Below are positions 56,022-64,000 of a DNA stretch of 64,000 nt, in pieces (position 1 is the stretch's first letter; every line of letters begins with the position of its first letter). Below the pieces are notes generated by a model, which made no database searches, was not told the origin of the DNA, and was given only the letters and a program-made list of their open reading frames with translations. Location of the stretch: contig OX393557.1 in NCBI GenBank assembly GCA_947650365.1, forward strand, positions 29,067,298-29,131,297. The letters are read 5' to 3'. The translations under genes were made by a program, and so were the position numbers. Source of the stretch: Chamaelirium japonicum. Lineage: Eukaryota; Streptophyta; Magnoliopsida; Liliales; Melanthiaceae.

Positions 56022-57860
56022 ATACCTTCCATCCATCCATCCCCATGTTCCCAACTCAACTTTTGAAAAAAATTTAGTTTTTTAATAAGAAATGGGGGTT
56101 CAATAGTACCGCCAAATATGAGGGTTGACTATGGCCTCCCCATAATTGGGGATCAGAATGGGGTTCCTTTGGGGAGGTATTTTGGACTTTCAGCTCCCCA
56201 AAATCCCATGCGGATGGGGGATGGGCGACCGGTTGGATATGCTCATGGAGTCCGGAGTTGCTCTTTGTTGCGTAAATTACACTTTACCTCAGTCAAATTT
56301 AGCCAGAAAGCACTTTAGCCCTCTATATTTTATAGGTTAAATTTCGGGTGAGGACAGGTTAAGTTATGAAACCACCAAATAGGATCCCTTTGAGACTAAA
56401 TACCAAATAGGTCAATTACTGTATTTTGGTGTTTTTAAATATTAAGTGTGACTAAAATTCCCCCTAGTACCATGCCGGATCCCGTGCTAGGATATTCTGG
56501 TTTTCTACTGATCGAAATCTCCGATGTGCGATTCGGATAGATGGAGAGAAGCTTGCACAGCCCATGGTTTTCTCGTGCGCTATCGAAATCACACAGTTGG
56601 TAGTCGGATTCGTCCGTGCAAAATATGAGAGAGAGAGAGACAGAGAGAGAGAGGAGTCTGACCATCCTCCTTGGCATCAGCAAACCCCCGACAACCATTC
56701 TTCCATCCGAGGTAATTCGAATCACGAACCTTCACCCCTCTCATGTCTTCTTCCTCAAAACACACTGGTGTGCATAAAAGAAGGGAGAGAGCACCTTGTT
56801 GCATTCTTTTCCTGCGACCAGAGAAACCAGACCCCCTCCAGTTTTTGATAAATTCGGCGGCCTTGGTTCACCAGCGGAAAGCTAGGCCATGGTCGGCTCA
56901 ACAATAAGACAATTAAGGAGATTGCCTAAGGCCCTATGTGAAAAGAAAGCATCCAAAGCACACAAACCTTTAAATAGCCTAGGGCGGCCCCAAATTAAAT
57001 AGCCTAAACCCCATATAAAAAAGCCTAAGACCCCAATTAAAATAAAACTTTCAACTATAGAGTAAATTTATTATCATATTAAGTTTTAAAAAGTTTTGTT
57101 TTGAGTTTTCGTCTTTGGCCTCGATTAATTGAATCGAACCTACCCCCGGCAATCGGCTGGGTGGAGAGCCGCCCACAATCAGCACGACTTTGTTTCACGA
57201 GAGAAGAAGAGGAGGATGAGACCCGGCGCGTGAAGATTTCTTCTCCACGAACGATGCAAACAACCTCCACGGATCCAGATAGAGGAGAATGAGACCATGT
57301 GCGTGAAGATTTCTTCTCCACGAAGAATACTGCGAACAACCTTTGCAGACAATCAGGAACGTTCGAGGAGCAAACGGATTGATGAGGAGCCGAAGGGAGC
57401 TCGATCCTATTGCCTATGCGTGAGAAGAAACCCCCGCGGAGCGAGTCGAAGGGAGCTCGAGCCTATTGCCTACGCGTGAGAAGAAACCCCCGCGGAGCAA
57501 AGGCCAGGAGCGATGAACCCCCGCGGAGCGGAATGAGCGATCTCCATGACGAAACAATGATTAATTATAGCTTGGCGATCTCGATCTTCTAAATTAAAGT
57601 TGAGCATATTAATACGCAATTTTAGAAAATTACTCAACATCGATCTACTTAATATCGAAAACAACCATTTCTGCCCTATTTCGTATATAGTTTTAGTATA
57701 GGCCCATTGGAACTGCCATGGTGAGCTAGATCTGTCAAACAAACCCTACTACTAGGGTGCGGACCAAAGAGGAAACCAACGAGCTTCCGAAAGTCGATAT
57801 CTTCAAGCTTTGTCCATGGTACGTCACTCTATTTTTAATTTGCCTATAGGTCTAATTTAA
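56022..57860. other. No recognised gene; short tandem repeats near 57.2-57.5 kb
   Basis: 57215-57345 holds two copies of gcgtgaagatttcttctcca, and 57395-57535 two to three copies of cctattgcctacgcgtgaga with aacccccgcgg. The ORFs here are repeat-driven. A (GA)n lies at 56628-56652. Confidence 0.5.
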
Positions 57861-57869
57861 CTAAAAAAA

Positions 57870-58460
57870 ATTGTATCAAGATGGAAGGTGCTTGTGTTGG
57901 CGGCCTCCGGGCCCCTTTCCCCCTGTAGATAGGTGTGTTCCCCCTCGGCCGGGTTTTGTGTTCGGAAGCTTCGGAGTCGAGCGGCGGCCCTCCTCAGATC
58001 TCGTCTTCGCCGTCGGATCGGGGGTTTCCGACCGGTTTCATGGAGGAGTTGGTGGATCTGGACCACGGCCGGAATATGCCGCGGATTCCAGCCCCCTCCT
58101 TTGCGCGGTGGTGGTGGATTCCTGCGATTTGGGCTAGCGGTGGTGGATCGCGGTGGTTGGGGACGTGACTCGACTCTGCATCGTCACCGGCTCCGAGGGA
58201 GATGATTCCAGCTGTGGATCTGTGTTTGTGTTGTTTGGTTTTTTTTTTGTAGTCTCTGTTGACTGTTTTTTTTTACTTTTTTTTCTTCTCTGTCGGCGGT
58301 CGGCGGCTGGCTTTTGGTGGGTTTTGGATTCCCCTGTGGTGTTAGTGGTGGTGATTTCTTGTGGTTGCGCCGATCTGTGGTGCTTCATGCTTATACCAGG
58401 CTGTGGTACATCCTGAGATCTGTTGAGATATCCCCTTCATCATACCAAAAAAAAAAAAAG
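57870..58460 (+). repeat. Possible retroposon with A-tail
   Basis: A G/C-rich block with open frames but no domain, containing T-runs (58240-58285) and ending in ccttcatcataccaaaaaaaaaaaaa (A13). A terminal A-run suggests a retroposed sequence; I could not identify a source gene or a target duplication. Confidence 0.35.
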
Positions 58461-59095
58461 ACTTTTGGTGAACATGGATGCTTGGAGTATGAGATGAGAG
58501 GACCAAGATGAACTTATTTCTATGAATTTAAAGGTTTTCATCTAAAGAATGAATTGAAGTTTTCATTTTTCCTTAATGAACTCATTAATTTACTAAATTT
58601 ATTATCTTTAGTTAATTTCTAGTAGTTTTTGTACATTATTTAACAAGTCACGTAATTAATGGAGAATGAAATAATAACAATTAGTGGTATTTAAATAAAT
58701 TAATATCTAGATACTCAATATTTACGAAGCAAAGATGCTTATCGTACGTCGATCCATCTATGAGGATATGTCATGCTTTTTCGCAATCCATTTTACTTCT
58801 TAATTGCCTTGTCACAACCTAACTTTTGAGAAAGGGAAAGGGGCCCAATACTCAAGGGTGGGGGTGATAAGAAGAAATTATTTAAAATATGAACCAATAA
58901 TTTTCTTTTTATAAGAACATGAAAAGCAAGAATCGATCATTTCTACTTAAAACATTCATTTCATGATGAAGAGGAACTATCTTTTTAAGGCTTAATTAAA
59001 CCTAAATGAATCAAAACTCAACTCACATTTTGTAAATTATGAAAATGAATATTTTATACAAAAGTGTATCATAATTGAAATTTTCAAAAAAAACC
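58461..59095. other. Gene-free AT-rich stretch
   Basis: No coding or element signal seen. Confidence 0.4.
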
Positions 59096-59217
59096 GACAG
59101 ATGTGGGAGTCGCTTAATTCTCTAGGCGATGGTAAAGATATTAGCTTTTGGCTGGATTGTTGGACCGTGGAACTACCACTTAGTGTTCTGTTCTCAGACC
59201 TGTTTGAGCTAGCATGA
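59096..59217 (+). pseudogene. LINE (L1-type) ORF2 C-terminal scrap
   Basis: Translation MWESLNSLGDGKDISFWLDC, then WTVELPLSVLFSDLFELA and stop. The GDGxxIxFWxDxWxGxxPLxxxFPxLFxLA pattern is typical of the region after reverse transcriptase, before the zinc-binding domain, in plant L1 LINEs. Only about 40 codons remain. Confidence 0.7.
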
Positions 59218-61435
59218 GCTCCTATCGCTTCTGTCCAATCCCAGTGTATCACTCGGGGTGGGTCTATGTCTTGGCGGGTGTTCTTAGTTCTTACAGAGGG
59301 AGATCCCGTAAGTACTCCTTTAGCCGATGCCGTGTGAGAACACTTACTAGGGTAGTAATGACAAATCCTCGCCCATATCCTGAGATGATCTTTGACTGGT
59401 GAACAACAGTGAACTACGACAGGTTTTGGGTAAGAACTAATGGTAACTAGAAAACATTAACACATTAATCTCACTAAGCTTGTAAGGTTACTACATTTAA
59501 GTCTACAACAATTTAAACAATAATATATAGAAATGATGAAAGTCCTTTAAACTTGATTAGGGGGCTTACACGATTTGTTTGCGAGGCCGCAACATGTAGT
59601 ACACAAGCTCAGATAAAGAAGTCATGGGCGCGCTACAAGTTTCTGAGGTGGGGTTGTAGTCGGTGGAGTCACTCGGCACTCGTACTTCTACTGTCACACA
59701 AGATCTAGTACGTAGAGGGAGCTTGGGACTTACATAACACAGTAAGACCTTTTTCCCCTTGCTTCCCCCTAGGGTTAGGGTTCGACGATCTCCCCTCCCC
59801 TGGCCTCCTCGGTCACCAGTGACGGCACCGGAGAGACCGGGACTCCAGTGCGAGCTACGATCGGGGATGGATCTGGAACCCCTTGCCTTCCCTTGTAATT
59901 AGGGGATTCCGGCAGCCGGCTGCTTTGTGATCGTCCTGTTGGAGTAGCTCAGAGTACCTCTTGCTCGGCTCGTCGTCCGTGGCTTGGATTCGGGATCGCG
60001 TCTAGTCAGTTGCGCATCGGTGTGTCAGATCTGACCTCGGTCCACCTTGACGGATGTCTCGTAGGGGGTTTTCAAATCACCCCGGCTGCACAATGGGGCG
60101 GATCCAGATGGTTCGTGGCGGCGGCGGCTGATCCGATGGTAGATCGAGACATCTTTGTGTAGCTTTCTCTTTTTCGACCGTGCTGCTGGAGTGTGGTTCG
60201 TCTCCGGCACCAACGGCTGCCTAGGCGGTAACTTAGTTTGTTTTGGTTGTATTTTGTGGGTTTTTTTTTTTGTGTGTCTTAGACTCTCTTCACCGCTGGT
60301 GTGCGGTTACCCGCCGGAGTGTAGTGGTGGTGTTCGTTGGTGTGTGACGTGCGGTAGGTTTTAGGCCTTGTTGACAATGGGTCTCATCGTCGAGTGGCGG
60401 AATGAAGCTAGCGCCAAGCTGTGGCTCCTTCCGGAGGTCTGAACCCGCCGGTGTGTGGCTGTTTCTTCGCCTGTTGGCGTCTTCGTGGTTTCGAGGCACG
60501 TTGCCTCCCCGGCCTTCCTCTCCTCCCTCGTGCATCTCCGGTCGGTCACCGCTCCCCTCCCTCGCGCCTCCGGCCAGCCACACCTCCCATCCCGCGCGCC
60601 TCCGGCCACCCCTCCCCTTCCCTTTCGCGCGCCACCGACCGGTGACGCTGCTCGACCTCCCCTCCGCTGGCGCCGCTGCTTCTCCTCCTCCTTGAGGACT
60701 CCCTCTTTCTCTCCGGTGAACTCCTCCTCCTCCTCCCTCTCCCCCTTAGTTTATTTTGTTCCAAATCGCATCCTAAAGTTTGAAATATTAGCACAATACC
60801 CCTTTTGTCATCTACTTATACTCTTGAGTTCATACTAGTAATTAGTGGGCTCAAGCGCACATGCCGATCGAGACTACTATAATAATCTGAACTCAAATTA
60901 TAACATGTCTTTTTAAGAAATTTTCTATAAAATGGACATTAATTAATTAACCCCTCGCAATTGTGTTGCATTCGAGTAGGGTCGATCCAACGGCTCGATT
61001 GATGCAAATGGTTCATGTCAATCGAGCACATCGTCCATGCTCGGCTGCTGCACCGCGTGCACATTGCGCACGCACACTGAGCCAAGCCTTGATCTGTAAA
61101 TTTGTACCCTAAAATTTGAAATGTTAGCACAATATCCCTTTTGTCAACTGTTTTGTTCCAAAACGCACCCTAAAGTTTGAAATGCTAGCACAATACCTAT
61201 TTGTTCCAACTACTTAATTTTTGGTTTTATCTTTTATCTAGGGATGATTTTCGGATGGATCGGATCGGAATAGAGGTGTTCGGAAAATTGCCAAAAAATT
61301 TTGGAATCCCAAATGTTATTTTGATTCCGATTCTGAAATTTCGGAATTTCAAAATCCAATTCCGATTCGGAATTATGGAAATTTTTTGGAATGTTACATT
61401 TTCGGAAATTAGGTTTAGGGTTTAGTTTATGTTTA
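59218..61435. other. Intergenic, G/C-rich island without a recognised gene
   Basis: 59750-60740 is G/C-rich with long overlapping frames on both strands (up to 127 codons) and T-runs at 60259-60270. No conserved domain is visible. 60760-61200 carries repeats of ccctaaagtttgaaat.ttagcacaatacc (60770, 61105, 61165). 61240-61420 has ttccgattcggaat repeats. Confidence 0.45.
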
Positions 61436-62190
61436 GGTATGGCTGCAAACGAACCAAGCTGTTCGTGAACGGCTCGCGGCTTGGCTCGATAAAAGCTCGT
61501 TCGAGTTCGTTCGGTTACTAGCCAAGCCCAAGCCTAGAGTTTAGGCTCATTTAATAAACGAGTCAAGCTCAAGCAGACTAAATCTCGGCTCGTTTGGGCT
61601 CGCGAACATGGTTATTTAGGGCTTGTGAGCAAAGCTCGTGAACAAGCTCGATAGGCTCATAAAGGACTTCTGAATAAGCTCATAAATGGCTTAAATAAGC
61701 CTAACATATACCCTAATATGAAGTTTAGGCTCGTGAACAAGATCGATAAGGGACTGTTCAATCACTAATTGAGCATAGCTTAGTCTGAAGTTTAGGCTCG
61801 TGAATAGGCTCGTGAACAAGCTCAAGCCGACCAAAGATCGGTTTAGGCTCATTTAATAAACGAGCCAAGCTCTGGCAGACCAAATCTCGACTTGTTTGGG
61901 CTCACGAACATGCATGTTTAGGGCTTGTGAGCAAAGCTTGTGAACAAGCTCAATAGACTCATAAAAGGCTCGTGAATAGGCTCATTAATGGCTTGAATAA
62001 GCCTAACATATAGCCTAGTATAAAGTTTAGACTCGCGAACAAACTCGATAAGGGATTGTTCAATCACTAATTGAGCATAGCCTAGTATGAAGTTTAGGCT
62101 AGTGAACAGGCTCAAGCCGACCAAAGCTCTGTTTAGGCTCGTTTAATAAACGAGCCAAGCTTAAGCAGACCAAAGCTCGGCTCGTTTGGG
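61436..62190. repeat. AGCTCG/CGAGCC-rich repeat block
   Basis: Begins tatggctgcaaacgaaccaa and repeats ctcgtttaataaacgagcca and gtgaacaagctcgataagg in two major units (61540-61800 and 61840-62110). The start resembles the hAT element at 28706, but no right terminus or target duplication is seen. Confidence 0.55.
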
Positions 62191-64000
62191 CACTGCCAGC
62201 TATCCAATCACCGGATTTTCGCCCGGCTTGGTTAAGATTCTGTAGCATGCACTAGGCTACGCCGGAACAAGGTTTGCCCTATGTCGGCTCTAGGCCGATT
62301 GCATAGCCGGTGGCCACCTGGCCGACCGACAATGGCTGCCCCAATAGTGACCCAAGGGTGATTGGTTGCCACCGGGTGTTTGGCCGGGCGCCTTTGGTTA
62401 CACAATTGTCGACCACCGGGCCGGCAGCCATGGCTGCAACCACTGCAAAGGCCACGGGGGTGGGGTCGATAGGATCCACAAAAATGTCGCCGGCACCGGA
62501 TCGGCTTCGCCGGCAACACAGCTACCGGCCACATGGCCGATGGCCATGGTCGCGCAGGTCACAGTGAGGAAGGGGTCTCGGCCTTGGGATGGCAAGGTAG
62601 CAGCGGTGGTGGTCAGCTTCTGTCGGATGCCCAGCCGACTGTAGCCATGATACCAGAGGGTTGGCTGGGCTGGTCGGATCCACAAGCCGAAGAAAAAAAA
62701 ACATAATTGGGGCTGACCCGATCAGAAGGGGGAAGTCGGCTGTGGCTTCTCCCTCAAAGCTCCGGCTAGCTACTCCTCTTCTCCGGCGCCGGCTGCGGGT
62801 CCTCCTCCGGCTGGCAACGCTCCAGCTGCCGCACCACACACACAGCAAGAGGGAGAGGAGAGAGAGAGAGATCGGTTGGGGAAGATAGAGGGAGAAATCA
62901 GAGGGAAGAGATGAGGGATCGGGGTACGGTGAGGGGGTTCGGACTGAGGAAGGGGGGAGAGGGGGAGTGGGGCAGGGGTTTTAAAGGGAGGGGAGGGGTG
63001 GCGGCCGGCAAGGTAGGGGCGGCTGTGGCAGGGTAGGGGCGGCGGCCGGGCTTAGGGTCAAAGGGGGGGGGCCGGGTCGGATGGATCGGGTTTTGGAGAG
63101 AGGAAGAGAGGAAGGGAGAGATCCGAGAGAGAAGAGAGGATCCGAGAGAGATAAGAGAGAAGAGAGAAGAGAGGAAGAGAGGAAGAGAGAGAGAAGAGAT
63201 TTGGTCAGTTTTGGGGGGTCGGGTTTTGGGTTTGGGGATGGGTCGGGTTTTGAGTTGGGTTGGTGGGTGGTTTGGGGATCGGGTACGGGTTCGGGTTTGG
63301 TTTTTTTTTTTAGTTTAGTTTAGTTTCTTTTTTTCCTTTTTTCTTCTTTAAAGCGTATGGTGGGGTTTTTTGGTGCATTGGATCAAGATCCGGTGGCCAA
63401 GGAAAAGAGAGAGAGAGACCTAGGTGGAGCTATAGGGTGTCGGCCTAGGGTCTCGGGAATCGGGGTCAACCCGATCGAGTCAGATTGGTGCTTGGTCACC
63501 ATAATCTACCCTAGGTCGGACGACTGGTTGGATAGCGCGACCTATGTCGCTCGGCGACGGGTCGCTGTAAGGACAAACCAAAGTTGGCGTGCAACTGATA
63601 GACAATTAATTATTAATTATTAATTAAGTTACCTGAGCTTATTTGCACGCACAACACCTTCATGCACCTGAACACACGCCCACACATCATATTGCCTCGC
63701 GACCCGATCCTAAGACACATGGTCCGGTCCACCTCAAAGCCAGAACACAGTATAAGCATCAATACAAAAACAAAGTTTTGTCTGCTAACAATATTATAAT
63801 AATAAAAGATAGGGTGCCCTTGGCAAAGGTTAACCCTAAAATCCCTGGCATTACAGGACGCCCAACACATTGTTTAAGCTAGGGTCCCTCCGTAAAAACA
63901 GAACGCCTTCAATAATATTTAATCGTCTCACTGTTTTAAAAGTCCATCTATACCCATCAGATTTTGCTCAGATTACAAATCCTGCCCTCAACTAAAATTC
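62191..64000. other. Right end of window, no recognised gene
   Basis: 62250-63060 is G/C-rich, with ggccg motifs and frames on both strands. 63080-63200 is an imperfect (GA)n/gagaagaga tract, followed by gggtcgggttttggg repeats to 63300. A ttaattattaattattaatt run lies at 63605-63628. No family-level match could be made. Confidence 0.4.

Noticed and set aside
60290-60838. Frames of 82-127 codons
   Set aside because: G/C-rich, Pro/Ser/Arg-biased, present on both strands, no domain; treated as non-coding.

Overview
This window is nuclear DNA of a flowering plant. The protein-coding genes are split by GT-AG introns and encode typical plant proteins. The rest is AT-rich and crowded with plant repeat families: Helitrons with CTAG ends, MULEs with 9-bp target duplications, hAT and PIF/Harbinger pieces, a Cassandra element carrying 5S rRNA sequence, Copia remnants and many foldback MITEs. 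I cannot name the species.

Three intact-looking genes can be rebuilt exon by exon. (1) eIF5A, + strand, 8674-18809, five exons, 159 aa, with a 3.1 kb intron 1 and a 6.4 kb intron 4. (2) A UXT-type prefoldin-alpha protein, - strand, 22966-33476, six exons, 146 aa, with introns of 5.6 and 4.1 kb full of inserted DNA. (3) A heptahelical PAQR/HHP membrane protein, - strand, 49748-52174, three exons, 394 aa. A fourth host gene, a pentatricopeptide-repeat (PPR) gene on the - strand (about 37740-44681), is broken into four pieces by three insertions.

Layout: 1-3.4 kb, foldback MITEs set in (TA)n/(GA)n tracts. 3.4-11.4 kb, a large inverted duplication of the eIF5A promoter, exon 1 and part of intron 1. 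Its spacer holds a PIF/Harbinger transposase relic, a small RNase H1-N-terminal-like ORF and four tandem Helitron units. 11.9-18.8 kb, the rest of eIF5A. 18.8-22.9 kb, intergenic repeats. 23-33.5 kb, UXT, with a mitochondrial nad7 fragment, a hAT element, a Copia relic and an internal duplication in intron 3. 33.56-35.74 kb, a MULE inside a MULE, about 80 bp upstream of the UXT start codon. 37.7-44.7 kb, the PPR relic with a Cassandra TRIM and a non-autonomous LTR element. 45-46.9 kb, a reduced Copia element inside a small unknown gene. 47-49.5 kb, repeats. 49.7-52.2 kb, the HHP gene. 52.7-64 kb, no convincing gene: TIR elements with clear target duplications, a LINE scrap and G/C-rich or AGCTCG-rich repeats.

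The genes do not form a pathway; they are independent housekeeping or receptor-like loci. I found no new multi-gene system. The most unusual structure is the inverted duplication of the eIF5A 5' end, which creates a second outward-facing eIF5A promoter with exon 1 but no downstream exons.
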